Part shown: positions 1 to 12,974 of the stretch, piece by piece
Position numbering within the stretch: the first letter of the stretch is position 1
Layout: every line of letters starts with the position of its first letter
Origin: Triangularia verruculosa
Lineage: Eukaryota; Ascomycota; Sordariomycetes; Sordariales; Podosporaceae
Direction of reading: 5' to 3'
Assembly (NCBI GenBank): GCA_033296885.1
Contig: MU863993.1
Location: 1 to 64,000, forward strand
Length of the DNA: 64,000 nucleotides
Position numbers and translations under genes: made by a program
Notes under the pieces: model-generated
Database searches by the model: none
What the model saw: the letters and a program-made list of their open reading frames with translations, nothing else
What the model was told of the DNA's origin: nothing

Positions 1-22
1 ACAGCACCTACCAGGTGCTGTA
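1..22. repeat. Short perfect inverted repeat (9-bp arms, 3-4 bp loop)
   Basis: The first bases form ACAGCACCT, a three-base spacer, then AGGTGCTGT. The same two arms occur in the opposite order at 14329-14349, in the leader of the Copia element. The first ~125 bases are not AT-enriched, unlike what follows, so they probably belong to the end of another repeat whose body lies outside the window. Confidence 0.5.
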
Positions 23-129
23 GCCTAGCACCCCAGCAGTGAGCTACAGGTATCGTGTGTGACAATTCCGCTACGCTATTAGTGTATTAGCTACAAGGCT
101 CTTAGGCCTGTATATGAGCCATACTTATT

Positions 130-1380
130 TCAATAAGTAATATAAACGGGGTAACGGCCTTCCTTAACTTAAAACTGAAGCGAAATTTTATAAAAGACTT
201 CCATTCTATATTTATAAGAAAAATCCTAAATATTCCATTCTCGCTTCCTTTTAAAGACTTCGAAGAACTAAAATACCGTAAGGACTTTATTAAACTTTAT
301 AAGTAAATTAATAATTTATTTATTTAGATTAGCGTTATTCCGACCGATAAGCGTAAAGAGCTTTAAATATAACGGCGTTAACTTTACGATCTATACTAAT
401 AGTTAATCGACGAAGAGTTAAAAAAAGTCTAGAGACTTTAGGGGTAAGTTAAAGGTAAAGCGTTTAAGAAGGGTAAATAATACCGTAATTATTTTAACTG
501 CGTTATCCGCCGTGTAGTACTTAAGCGGGATAGCCTTATTCGTATTTTACCATTCGCCGTTCCGCTACGCAGTTAAAAAGGTATCTTCGTAATAGAGAAC
601 CTTATTATCCTTTAAATAAACGACTTCTATATTATATACTAAGAAGTATTACGATTTATAGATAGCTATTATCCAGTTCTTTCTTATATTTAAGATATTA
701 TAAAGTAAAAATGACCTATCCTAGATATAATAGAGCTATTATAACTGCTAATAACTATATTAACTTCCCTATTAAAGATAAATAGAAATATATATTCTAT
801 TATTTCGAAAGTTATTATAAAGTTAAATTTAGTTTTATAGAATTCTGTTTCTACTATAGTAAGTGGGTAACCGCTAAAAGGGATTAGAAGAACTATTATT
901 AAGATTATATTAGTAATAGTAATATACCTTTCTAATGCGACTTAGTGATATTCCGTAATACTATTATATATGTCGGATACTATTTTTATTATTTCGGGAA
1001 TGAAGGTTTATTAATAGATAAGTAAATAAAGTAGTTTTTAAAATAATATAATTAGTAGTAATATATTTAGGAATATACTATGGCTTATATTTAAAACTTC
1101 GCTACTAAAGATCCTATTCTATACCTATATTTCCTATACGATACGAAATTTTACTTGGAGTTAGACTTTTAGCACTATATATACGACGCCTATCGGAGTA
1201 GTAAACCTTGCGCTGGAATCTTATTAAATGAGAGTTAGGTTAATGGAATTAAACCTTTTGTTATTTTAAAAAGAAAGCGGCTACGCCTTTAATTAGAAGA
1301 AGATTAGGTATATGAATAACTAGATAGGAAACGGACCGTTAGACGTCATTTTTCCCGATTAATTGGCTATATATTTTGTT
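130..1380 (+). pseudogene. RIP-degraded C-terminal half of a DUF3435 / C2H2-finger-type protein
   Basis: Read on the plus strand through many TAG/TAA codons, this stretch follows the C-terminal half of the large fungal DUF3435 family. It has a TDKRKEL...LYDL segment (about 350-430), a VPERDSLIRILPFAVPLRS segment (about 500-570), and a Cys/His-rich tail recognisable as FIEFCFYYSKWV (about 830-870) and VGYYFYYFGNEGL (about 970-1010), where C and H codons have become Y. Those changes are C-to-T or G-to-A, as RIP makes. The N-terminal recombinase half is absent and the 3' end touches the Copia LTR. In this family the N-terminal half is a tyrosine recombinase. Identification is from memory of the family and was not searched. 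Confidence 0.6.
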
Positions 1381-1916
1381 TGCTGCGTTGCCCTATAGGT
1401 CTGTAATACAGAGCCTACAGGGGAGCTACAGCGAACTATGCGCTTGTAGCAGTGCGTAGCGGAAGCGGAAGAAAGGAGGGGGTACGACAGCAGTGCTGAA
1501 GGAAGCAAGACCACTGTTATTACAGTGGGCAAGACGTCACAGTACAGAGGCTTTGAGTGCTTATACTTAGTCTAATACAGAGGCTTTTAATACATATATA
1601 TTATTAACTTGTATTCTCTTACTTATGCTTGCTTACTTACTACATACAGGATTAAGAGGAGAGGAGAGGTCTACTTATACAAGTATACTGGTCTTCCAGC
1701 AGGTTCTACAGGGCACTGGGCCCCTATAGGGTAGCAGGGTGCCCTGTGGGACTACTAAGCTATAGAGGGTATAGCTTAGTTCTACGGGCTGCGATTCCCT
1801 TTGATAGCTGACAAATCCTTAGGAGCCGAGCCCTTTGGTAGGTCTTGGGTTACACTAGACCCGGCACCTCAACACCTGGGTCTTACCCGGCACCTATTAT
1901 ATGCCACACGTTAACA
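1381..1916 (-). repeat. Copia 3' LTR
   Basis: In element orientation it begins TGTTAACGTGTGG and ends GGGCAACGCAGCA, so it has TG...CA ends. It aligns along its whole length with 14434-14965. Most differences are transitions, which fits RIP. Confidence 0.9.
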
Positions 1917-1924
1917 CCCCCTCT
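1917..1924 (-). other. Copia polypurine tract
   Basis: On the minus strand AGAGGGGG sits immediately before the TG of the 3' LTR, where second-strand synthesis is primed in LTR elements. Confidence 0.7.
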
Positions 1925-1954
1925 ATGGCTTATATAAGTGCCACTAACCCCCCT

Positions 1955-4900
1955 CTACAGCATCGTACTGTAGGGCTTGGAATAGTTCAGTAGCCGTAAG
2001 AAGCGCTGGAACTTAGGGGCTATTAGGGCCTTTGTTAACCTGTTAGCAGCTATATCCTCTATAGGTACGAAGGATATAGTAATGTTGCCTACTGAAACAC
2101 TTTCTCTTACGCCCTGGAATTTCAGGAGGGTGTGTTTGGTTCGGCTATAGTGCTTAGGGTTGTAGGCAGTCTTAATAGCGCCTTGGTTGTCTGATTTTAG
2201 GGGAGTAGGTCCCTGGAGTGGGCGCCGTATCTCACTGAATAGGCCTCGTAGCCACAGTGCCTCTCGATTTCCTTTCATAAGGGCCGTATATTCAGCCTCG
2301 AGGGTGCTGTAGGCCACTGTTGAGGCTCGCTTGGATTTCCAGCTTACTGGACCTCCATTGATAAGGAATACGTAGCCGTAGGTTGAGCGAGCAGTAGTTT
2401 TGCAGCTTGCAAAATCACTATTAGTATACCCTATAGGCTGTGTATTCCTTGAGGCACCGTAGGTAATGGCGTATTGGGCAGTGCCGTATAAGTAGTTTAG
2501 GAGCTTCTTGGCTACCTTCAGGTGGGCTACTGTAGGTTGTTATAAGTGCCGTGAGAGCCATTGGATAGAATGCGCTATATCAACCCTGGTTTGAGTTATA
2601 GCGTATGTGGCAGTACCTATAAGGCGTTAATACAACTTCTGGTCTGCCTTGCTCAGTGGTTGTGATGGTGTTTCAGGACCAGTGAGCCCTGGAGAGAGCG
2701 GTATTGTAGGCCCGTGAGTGCTGAGGCCGAAGTGTTGAATAGCCTCTGTAATATAGGCTCCTTGGTGAAGCCACAGCCGGCGTTTGGGCCTGTCCCGTTC
2801 AATTTGAACACCTAGGAAGAATTTGGCCGGGCCTAGATCTTCAATATCGTAGGCTTTGGCTAGGCCTTGCTTTAAGGCTTGGATCTTCTGAATAGAGGGC
2901 CCAACCAGAAGACAGTTATCTACGTGGCTAACGATGAAGATACCGTCTTTAGCGTTGTAGTAGATAGCCGAATCAGAGGTGAGAGGACGGAAGCCTAGGC
3001 TCTTGGTTAAGCTGGCTACCTGCTGTTGCCAAAGGTAGGGGGCTTGCTTCAGGCCGTATAGGGACTTATTCAGTAGTATAACTTGATCTTCGGAAGGATC
3101 CCAACCGTGTTGCTTTAGCAGTGTAATGGCGGCTTCACTGCTAAGGCTAAGTTCGTATAGGCCTTCAGGGATTTTAATATATATATCAAAATCCACGCCG
3201 GAGTTCAAAAAGGCTCCTATAAAATCGATTTGTTCGACTTCAAGGTCCTCCACGGCTGCAATAGCCAGTATTACCCTCCAGGTAGGTGGTGCTGCAGTGG
3301 TAGCAAAGGTCTCTGAGAAATCGGTTCCGGGGACCTATTGGAAGCCTCTCACCACTAGTCGGGCTTTAAACTTAGTAGTTCGGCCCTGAGAGTCCTTCTT
3401 TTCCTTAAAAACCCAGCGGCTAGTAATAGGGCGTTTAAATGCCCTAGAGCGCTTGACGAAGTAGAAGGTTTTGGTGGCTAGTAGCTGCTATAGCTTACTA
3501 AAGGTGGCCTTTAACCAATGCTCCTTCAGTGGGTACTTTAGAGCCTGCTTAAAGGTATTAGGCTCTGAGGCGTTACTTGTAGTACTGTGAGCTACTGCAG
3601 CAGTAGCATTGGTAACTAAGTAGTTTACCAATTCAGTGGTATCTATAGCACTGTCGTCATCCACTACTTGGTATTCTTCCTTTTACTCTTTGGAAGCCTA
3701 TGGTAGGTGGATTTCGATACTGGTAGGCCTTGAAGGTACCGCAGGTACAGAGGGTAATAGTTCTTCCTCTGTAGAAGGTGCTATAGGCTCTTCAGTCTCT
3801 TCGGCTTCAAAGAGCTGCAGGGTGTTTGTAGGGCTCCGAGGGCCTTATAGGTGAGGCTTAAAGTCCTCGTAGAATTTAACGAAGGGAGTTTAGATTACCT
3901 GCCGTTGGCCGAGCCACACTAGGTAGGTTTGGTGACCTAGGACTGCTAGTAGCCGTCCTTTAGTGCCTCTGGGTAGCAGTTTCTGCCCTGTAGGACGCTT
4001 CTCAGGGGGTAAATACTGTAACTTCAGTGCTAATAGCCCTGTAGTGTTGAAGGTCAGGGATGTGTGGTGCTTGAGAGGGCACTAATTCATCAAGGAAGAG
4101 CTAGTAGGGAGTAAGCTCCCGAGTAGAATTCGCAGTGCGGTTGATTAACTCTACTATAGAGCCTATAGTATAGCACCAGAGAGTTAGAGGAAGCTCAGAG
4201 GCTATAAAAGTAGCCCTAAGGCGGTCCAAGACCACCCGTATTGACCGTTCTACTAGGCCGTTTTGGTGGTGGGCGTAGGGGCTTGATTCACTAAAGGTAA
4301 TACCTTTTTCAGCGAGGTAGGGCAGTAAGGCTCTAATTTCCTTACCCCCGTCGTAGTGAAACTGGGCTAGGTACCGCTTATAGGTATTATATAAGGCTTC
4401 TATAGCGGACCGAACTTCTATAGCGGCTTCGTCTTTGGATTTCAGAAACCTTACCATCCTGAAACGGGTCTTCCGATCCACTAGAATAAGACCGTAAGGC
4501 CTATTATTCAGTAGCATAAGGCGGATAACAAATATATCCCCCTCTAACCGACCTAAGGCCAATAGTGGATCGGCTACAGACCGCTTGGAAGGCTTCCGCA
4601 GCATATTTGCTATATCACAGCTTCTACAGGCCAAGTCTTCAGGGCGTATCTTCTGGAAGTTAGGCATACCTTTAGTAATCAAGGCAGTCTTTTTCAGAAG
4701 GTCTAGGCCGATATGCCCTAGTCTAACATACCAGAGCTAGGCGGCCTGGATCAATACTTCAGAGGGTCTCTTCAGCGCAGTGGTAAGTGCAGGAACCACT
4801 GAAGGCTCTAATACCCCCTCTGGAAGTTCCGAGTTTTCAGGGGTATTCAGGGGTTCAGGGGTAGACCCACTATTCAGGGATTCAGGGGTAGACCCACTAT

Positions 4901-5424
4901 TCAGGGGTTCAGGGGCTTCTCGAGCCTTACTATCATCACTATCTTCAGTGGTATAGCAGTACCACGTAGACCCATAGACTAGTAGTTGATAGGAGGCAGT
5001 TTTAGCGCTATTTACGCCTTTGGTGGTGAAGAAGAAGCCGTTTTTCTGGAAGTTTAGCAGTACTAATAGCTTCCGAGAAACCGTATACAGCTTTTCTTTC
5101 ATCATTATACCCCCTAAGGCATAGAGCCTGTAGCCACTCACTATATTTAGTAGGAAGCCTGGAATATAGAGAGTCTTTTAAAGGGTGACAGAGCTGTAGA
5201 CTACTGTACCATCGTCCTTAAACCCAGTAAGGAATTCAACTCTCACAGTACCTATACCCTGTAGCTTGACGGGGCCACCGCCTATACCTACGGTTCCTAG
5301 TAAAGAAGAGAACTGTAGGTCTGTGAAGAGGGCTTTATTATTGCAGATATACACTGTAGACCCTATATCGAAGAGCCACTGGTTAGAGGGCTTGTAGCTG
5401 TAGTAGGTAAAATCAGAGCTCTCA
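1955..5424 (-). pseudogene. Copia pol: protease, integrase, reverse transcriptase and RNase H remnants
   Basis: Domain remnants on the minus strand, 5' to 3'. The aspartic protease core WLFDIGSTVYI lies near 5345-5385. The integrase (4101-4682) has a CRSC half-knuckle followed by FHYDGGKEI and HHQNGLVERSIR. The reverse transcriptase (2627-3389) has VEQIDFIGAFLN, NKSLYGLKQAP and HVDN in place of YVDD. RNase H (1955-2317) starts with the Copia signature TLEAEYTAL and contains SDNQGAIK. The linking stretches contain stops and frame changes. The 5' end is cut by the Gypsy insertion; the frame continues from the gag piece at 12980 when the insert is removed. The loss of the YVDD tyrosine and one aspartate is a further sign of decay. 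Confidence 0.85.
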
Positions 5425-5429
5425 GTAAG
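5425..5429. repeat. Target-site duplication GTAAG, left copy
   Basis: GTAAG directly precedes the TGTCACAATCG start of the left Gypsy LTR. The same five bases follow the right LTR at 12975-12979. Confidence 0.85.
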
Positions 5430-5820
5430 TGTCACAATCGTTGATGAAGGACCAACGCACGGAGCGCGGGGCGCTCCCAGCCAATCATTACGGACCAATC
5501 AGGAGTGGAGCGAAAGGATCACGGTGATCCCGGTGAGTAGAGCGACAAGCTCACGGTGAGCATAGTGAGCTATGGGAAGGAAAGGTGATCCAGATCACCT
5601 TTGGGAAACGTGATCCGGGTGATCCACAGATCTATATATACGGAGGAACTAGATAGCTTGTAGATAGTTCCGCAGTATGCAATCACAGCTTGTATTCACG
5701 GAATCTTGTATTTACATTGAGACATCTTGTTGTGCACTGTTTAGCTGCACCGAACTAATTGTCAGAAGTTGCCTTCAACCGAGTATCCCTTTCAGAGGTT
5801 CTGTACAGGGGTTCGTCACA
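5430..5820 (+). repeat. Gypsy left LTR (little RIP)
   Basis: Begins TGTCACAATCG and ends GGTTCGTCACA. It keeps GC-rich blocks and most CpA sites that have been lost in the right LTR. It includes a TATATATA-type box near 5632-5640. Confidence 0.9.
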
Positions 5821-5830
5821 CGTTGCATAC

Positions 5831-8800
5831 TCACTTCAACTCTATTACGGATAAGTTGAAGGCCACCTTACCACCACTATAGCCGACCACGAGAACGTTC
5901 AGATGGGTGGCGTGCCCGCTACGCCGTCCACTACGGGATAAACTACTACGCCGGAGATCACTACTCTTAAGCAGCTTATCGTACGTATTAAAGAGTTCGA
6001 AGGTAAGATCCAGTAGGTAGAGGATTAAATCGTTGCGATTAACTTTACCTCCAAATAAGTGGCCAAGTTCCCGGCACCGGAGCATTATAATAGAGGAAAA
6101 GGGGAGTTTAAAGGGTTCCTAATCCAGCTTAAAACCTATTTTCATTACTACCTAAGTATATTCACTACCGAGGAGTCTAAGGTGCTATTCGCGGCTACTA
6201 AGCTTAAGGAGAAAGCACTCGCATAGTTCGAACCCATTTTAAACGACTATTACGAGACCTAGGCCTCCGACCGTAAGGACATTACGGTCCAGTGTTTCCG
6301 GAGTTACCGGGGGTTCGAAGCCAGGCTTAAGGAGGTGTTTGGAGAGTACGATAAGGGCAGGCGCGCCTAGGAGAGGCTCGCAGGCCTGCGCTAGACGCGC
6401 TTAGTAGCCGACTATACGGCTATGTTCAAAATCGACAGCCTACGTAGCGAAATCAACGATAAAGGGTTAATGTAACTCTTTTACAACGGTCTTAAGGAAG
6501 AAGTGAAGGATAAGTTATATAAGGAGTCGAGGCCCGATATTATCGACAAATATATCGCTATAGCTATACGTATCGACGATAGGTAGTTCTAGCGTCGTAG
6601 AGAGAAGAAGGGTACTCGGGGTTACTATAGGACTTACCGTTCTAACGATAAAAGGAAGAGATAATACCCGGGTACCAGTTACTCCGGAACTACATACATA
6701 AGGCCTATAGAAATCGACGCGGTTTAACGGTAAAGACCTCAGGGTTAGGGCTAGGGCAGGGGTAACCTTAAGTGCTTTAACTGTAGGAAGATAAGCCACT
6801 TTAAGAGAGACTGTCGAGCACTTAAACAGCTCCGTTAAAAGGAAAGAGAAACGGCCGTAATCGCTAAGATAATACGGGTAATAGAGATCTCCGGTGTAGA
6901 GTACTCTAACGAGGATTTTCGGGATTTAGCGGACGACTATACCGATAGCGATTATAAATATAAGCTTTAGGAAGGAGAGTTAATAATCGATTCCGAGGGG
7001 GAAGACTGCGTTATAAGATAAGAACTGTTAATTAGAGGGGCTATAAGATTGGAAGAAAGTATTACTCTAGGGCCCTCTAAGGAAACTATACGGCAATTAA
7101 AGTAGGTTTTTACCTTAATTAACGCTTCGGTTTAAGATACGGAAGGGACTATAAGGTAAGTAAAGGAGCGAGTTTAAAAATTCGAGGAAGTAATAATAGA
7201 GCTTTAAAAACAGCGAGAAGCTATTAAACGGTAATACCGCAACCTCGAAGATAAGGTAGTATAAGCTACTAGTAGTGATTAGCCGACTATATAACTATAA
7301 TAAAGAAACGAATATTAGATTATTCCTAAGAAGGAGTTTAATAATAAGTTCGTAGTATTCTTTACGGGCGAAAAGACCTGGGATAAGTATTAGGCACTGC
7401 GACCGACGGTTAACACCGGGCTTACGATAGTATCAAGGGAATACCTAGATTTCGGGTAGTATACCCGTTGCGAGGGAGATACTCCGTAAATCTACTTACA
7501 ATACCCGGAATATAGGAGGGTATTATAGTTCCAATATATCGCCTACGTATATAAAGAGCATTACCAATTAAAGGCTCTTAACCGGTATTAGCCGGTTAGG
7601 GAGTTCGCCTTGACGGGCGAGCTAGTACCAGTACGGAATATACTCGCGAGATGGGGAGTACCGGAAGAAAAGTTAGACGACTATTTCCTATAGAAGGTAG
7701 AAGACCTAGTTAAACGAGAGGGACTCTAGGTTATATATATTATATCTAGGTACGCGAAGTGCTGCCTCGATTGGATAGTAAATTGGGGAGAGGATATCGC
7801 TAATAGGGAGGAATTCGGCTTAATATAATGTAAAAGTACGGATTACGCTTTTTACCTACGAGCGAAAGCCCGGAAATATTACGAAGCTAGCCTTAGGGTA
7901 CGAAAGGTATATAATAAAAAAAGGGCTTAAAGTAATGTTAAATATAAAAAGTAGAAGGAAGCTTAATAACGATAGTTAGCCGATTTCGAGTTATTAGATA
8001 ATTTAATCGAAGAGGACGCTCTAGAAGTATAATAATAGTCGGGAAAAGGGCTACGGCCTTTCGTAAAAGCCGAAAACCTCTAAAGGATTACGAACGATAT
8101 ATTAGCGAGGTCGTTATAATATAAAGGAGGGATATAAAAGATAAGAGACTGCGAGTAATAGTACGTTAGAAGGGTTTTTAAACGTAGGTATTCGTAGATA
8201 GTAAAGTAGAAGCGGACTTAATTTTATTAAGATTTATATAATAAGCCCGAATTCTATAGAAGAAGAAAGAGGAAGAGGTTATTATAAAAGGACCTTTCTT
8301 TATATAGTTAATAATTAGAGAGACGGTACTACTAAACATTATAGTATTAAGGAAAATAATAATAGTGATTTTCGACATTATAGATATAAAGCCAGAAAAA
8401 GATATAATTCTAGGGCAATTATAGTACGAGGATTATAATCTAAATATCGATTAGAAGGATAGTAACTACTTACGACCGAGGATATATCGGGAGTATTCGA
8501 TTAACGATAGAAGATTAGGGGTATAATAAAAGTAACGTATAAGATAAATACCCTCTATAATACCACCGTAAAAGGCACGAGAAGTATTAGTATATTTAAT
8601 CGATAAAGGCGGTAAAATCGAAGAAGTAAGGTTAGTAGAAATAATTATATTAATAGAAATTACGGTAGTAATGAAGGATAAATATATTTATTATAATAAT
8701 TTAAAGAAGGGTAATAAAAAGGAGGTACCGGTGGAATACTAAAGGTATTTAATATTTACGGTAAAATACTTTTAAGGTTTATTAGAGAGGGGACTATAGG

Positions 8801-11800
8801 ATTATAAAATTAAACTTAAAGAAGGAGCTAAACTTAAGCTTTTCTAAGTTTACTATACTAACGATAAGTAGAGTAAAGAGTTACAGAAGTATTTAGACGA
8901 AAATATTAAAAGAGGATATATTAGAGTATCTATATCGCCGGTTAAATATCCTATTTTCTTCGTACCGAAGAAGGATAGGAATCTACGACTATATATGGAT
9001 TATCGACAGCTAAATTAAGAGACGATGAAGAACGGTTATCTATTACTATTAATTTCGCAGCTACAGAGTTAATTATCAAGGGTATAATGGTTTACTAGAC
9101 TTAATATATCAGTTAGGTACATATATATACGAATTAAGGAGGGAGACGAGTGGAAGACGGCTTTTCGTATACCTTACAGGCATTTTAAGTATTTCGTTAT
9201 ACCATTTGGGCTTATAAACGTACTAGCGACTTTCCAGGCCCTCGTTAATTATATGATTCGCCAGTATCTCGATAAAATAATAGTTTACTACTTCGATGAT
9301 ATTCTTATTTACTTATATACTTTAAAGGAATATAAATAATATATTAAGGAGATCTTAGACGTATTATATAAAGTAGGATTATTAGTTAATAAGGATAAAA
9401 GCGAGTTCTATATATAAGAGACGGTTTACTTAGGGTATTTAATTTTACCGGGAGAAGTGCGGATAGAGCTAAGGAAAATTGCGGTAATTAAAGATTAGCC
9501 GAGATTATAAATAGAAACGGTAGAATAACTAAAGATTAAGGTTCGAGAGTTTCTAAGATTTATAAACTTCTATCGGATATTTATACGGAACTACAGCGTT
9601 ATAGCGAGGCTATTAAACGACCTTATTAAGAAGGACGCCGAGTTTAAGTGAGAAAAGGAGTAAAAGGAGGCTTTTTAAACTATTAAAAGCGCTATTACGG
9701 CGGATCCAATACTTAAGCTTCTTGACCTAAGCCGACCTTTTAAGGTCGAAATAGATACTTCCGACTATATTATTAAAGGGTAATTAGGATAGCGAGATAA
9801 AGATGAGAAATTATATCCGGTAATATTCTTTTCGAAGAAGTTAGAGGGACTACGTAAGAATTACTTTATCTATAATAAGGAGCTACTTACTATTATTAAG
9901 GCTTTCGAGGAGTAGAGACTATACTTTAGCGGTATTAACTACAAGGTCTAGGTTTATACGGATTATAAAAACTTAAAATATTTTACTACTACTAAGGTTC
10001 TTAATATACAGTAAGGTAGATAATTAGAATTCTTGTTCGAGTTTAATTTTCAGATCTATTATAAGAAGGGATCCGAAAACGCAAGAGTAGATACTCTAAG
10101 TAGAAAGGCGGACTATTATAAGGAGAAAGTGGCGGAGGAGTTACCACCCTTATTATAGGAAATAATAGTAGGTACACTAAGGTATTTACTTTAGTAGTAG
10201 GCCGAGTGTTATATAGTATACCAAGAGGAATCTACTACCTATAAGTACTAAAGTAACATCGACGGTAATAATTAGGAACGATAGGCTAAATTGGAACTAT
10301 TAGGGATTTAGAAGGACGACCGTTACCGACTCTGGTATAATAATAGGGCCTACATCGACCCAGAATAACGGAAGACACTGATTTAAGAGATCTACGAGTC
10401 GAAACTCGGGGGATATATAGGAGTAACTAAAACGACAGAAAAAATCAAATAATATTTCAACTAATTAGGAATAAGAAAGGATATAGAAGAGACGTTACGG
10501 GAGTGTAACCTTTATAGAAGAACGAGGGTAAAGAGATATAAACTATACGGGTTTTTGGAGCTGTTGCCAATAGTAGAGCAACTATGGAGTTCGGTATTAA
10601 TGGACTTTATTATTAAATTACCGGAATCTAAAGATATAACTATAGGCGTTAAGTACAACAGTATTTTGACGGTAGTCGATAGGCTTACTAAGTGGGTATA
10701 CTTCTTGCCTTATAAGGAGACTTAGACGGCGGAATAATTAGCGGATATGGTATTTCAGAACGTTACGGTAATATATATATAGCTAAGGGAATTTATTATA
10801 GATTGCGATATTAAGTTTATATCGAAGTTTTAGAAAGCTTTGATAGAGTAAGTAGGAGTAAAGAGTAAGGCGTCGTTAGTATATCACCTATAGACGGACG
10901 GTTAGATAGAGAGGTTTAACTAAATTATTAAATAATACCTTCGGAACTATATTAATTTCGAATAAAATAATTAGGTTGAACTTTTATTAGCGGTATAGTT
11001 TATATATAATACGGTACCTACGGAGATAACTAAAGTTATATTATTCTTCGCGAATTACAGTTTTAAGGCAGATCTACGGTAAGGATTAGAGGTAAAGGTG
11101 CCTAGGGCGGCAATAAAGGCAGGAAAATTATATATATTATACGCTAAACTTAAGGAAAAACTCGAGTTCGTTCGAAAACGTATACGTAAATATTACAATA
11201 TTAAACAGCTCGAAGGACCTCGCTTAAAGAGGGGGGATAAAGTATTTTTATTAATACGCAACTTATATATAAAGAGACTAAGTAAGAAATTGGACTATAG
11301 GCGAGTAGGATTATTTAAGGTTAAAAAGAAGATATCGGAGACGGCGTACGAGCTGGAGCTATCTAGTACGATACGCCTACGGTTATATACCTTTTATATC
11401 TTACTTTTAGAACCTATATTATTAATAAGTAAGACCAATACTCTAGAGGTAGCGGAAAACGAAGAAGAAAAATACGATATAAAAGAAGTATTAGATTTAC
11501 GGATTAATTAAGGACAATTGGAATACTTAGTTAATTAGTTAGATTACCTAGCTACAGATAACTTATAGGAATTAGCGGTAAATCTAAATTACCCGGATAA
11601 GCTAAAAGAATTCTATCGGTAATACCTAAACCGACCTAAATTAAACTAAACGATAAAAAGAAAAGGTACCTAGATTACAGGTAGTACCTATAAATCTAAA
11701 CATCGAGAACCTCGACAGAAATCGAACCCGCACCTCCGACGTAGTGGTCGACGTGCTGTATACTACACTATAAGGTTAATAAATACCCAGGAGCCTGACT

Positions 11801-12580
11801 ACAATTAAATACTACAAACCTCAACTACCCTAGGAAACTAGAGGACTCCTATCGGAGAGGTCAGGGGCGGGCTACACTTAGGTAGACAGGAAGGGGTTAA
11901 TCGGAGGGGCGTCGCCTAATACGGCATTCCAATCAATAGTATCTAAGGCGCTGTAGACCTGGACATTAATAACGGCCTCCGATTTACGACGGTCGGCCTC
12001 CTTAAACTCGTCTAGTAAGGCGAGCCCTCGGCAGACCATTTTACTACCCCACATTAATAGGTATTAGCGTTGACGCCGGAGTCGAGACAATGTAGCAAGA
12101 GCCTCTTAGGCTTCACGCTGACTACGTTAAAGACGCTCTTCGGCAAGCTCCTCCTCGCGGGCCAAACGCCGAGACTCAGCTACAATACGATCCACTAAAC
12201 TAAGGATTAAATAAAAACGATAGGAGGAGAAGAACCTATATATACATTTACGCGCCAGAACCGGAACACCAATACCGTCGTAAACACGCCTACGACGAAT
12301 ATATTTACTATAACGAGAAGAACGTTCAGCTATTTTACACGATAAACCCTTAGAAAAATAAAAAGAATATAATATCGTTTCGTATCTAAACTAAAGTATA
12401 GCGGCAGCTAGAGATGCGCACTAAAAGGATTTCGAATTAAAGGTTTTAAAGATACGGTTAAATATAGTGGAAATAGTCTAAAGGAATAAGGGAGACTTAT
12501 AAAAGAAAGGAGGGGGAAGAATAATTAAGGAAGATAAAGTAAACTAAGGTCGTCGAAGTATCGACCTAGAAGGAGGGACA
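5831..12580 (+). pseudogene. Gypsy gag-pol, RIP-destroyed
   Basis: Landmarks on the plus strand, read through stops. A gag zinc-knuckle relic CFNC...SHFKRDC lies near 6770-6825. Reverse transcriptase spans about 8930-9450, with LRLYMDYRQLN, AFRIPYRHFKYFVIPFGL and YYFDDILIY (the YxDD box). RNase H lies about 9730-10110, with FKVEIDTSDY and YTDYKNLKYF and ending in SRKADYY. The integrase lies about 10440-10990, with LMDFI, VVDRLTKW and YHL.TDG.IERFN. A still-open C-terminal part of 137 codons (11098-11511) contains the GPRLKRGDKVFLL barrel and LDYRRVGLFKV. Gag and protease are too degraded to delimit. Confidence 0.85.
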
Positions 12581-12583
12581 TCG

Positions 12584-12974
12584 TATTATAATCGTTAATA
12601 AAGGACTAACGTACGGAGCGCGGGGCGCTCCTAGCTAATTATTACGGACCAATTAAGAGTAGAGCGAAAGGATTACGGTAATCCCGGTAAGTAGAGCGAC
12701 AAGCTTACGGTAAGTATAATAAGCTATAGGAAGGAAAGGTGATCTAGATTACCTTTGGGAAACGTAATCCGGGTAATCCACAGATCTATATATACGGAGG
12801 AACTAGATAGCTTATAGATAGTTCCGCAGTATATAATTATAACTTATATTTACGGAATCTTATGTTTATATTAAGACATCTTATTATGCACTATTTAACT
12901 GCACCGAACTAATTGTCAGAAGTTGCCTTCAACCGAGTATCCCTTTCAGAGGTTCTGTACAGGGGTTCGTCACA
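12584..12974 (+). repeat. Gypsy right LTR (RIP-mutated except its last ~75 bp)
   Basis: It is co-linear with 5430-5820 without obvious indels. It starts TATTATAATCG where the left LTR has TGTCACAATCG, and carries dozens of G-to-A and C-to-T changes up to about 12900. From about 12900 to the end it is identical to the left LTR. Confidence 0.9.

Larger units (their letters stand above)
5430..12974 (+). mobile_element. Ty3/Gypsy LTR retrotransposon nested in Copia gag-pol
   Basis: The element is 7545 bp with two 391-bp LTRs (5430-5820, 12584-12974) and matching GTAAG duplications. The coding strand is plus. Order: gag with a degraded zinc knuckle, protease region, reverse transcriptase, RNase H, integrase and a C-terminal integrase/chromodomain-like region. 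The interior is intensely AT- and TA-enriched with TAG/TAA wherever CAG, CAA or TGG would be expected, while CpG remains common. This is classic CpA-directed RIP. Putative polypurine tract AGAAGGAGGGA lies just before the right LTR. The element inserted after the Copia copy was already in place. Confidence 0.92.

Noticed and set aside
8178..8378. Small open frame in the Gypsy interior on the minus strand
   Set aside because: Low-complexity Ile/Ser/Asn product of RIP-generated AT richness, antisense to pol.
11715..11790. tRNA-like sequence in the Gypsy element (A-box-like TAGTGTAGTATAC and GGTTCGATT on the minus strand)
   Set aside because: The T-stem and acceptor stem do not pair and the anticodon loop has the wrong size. 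At most it is a decayed relic.
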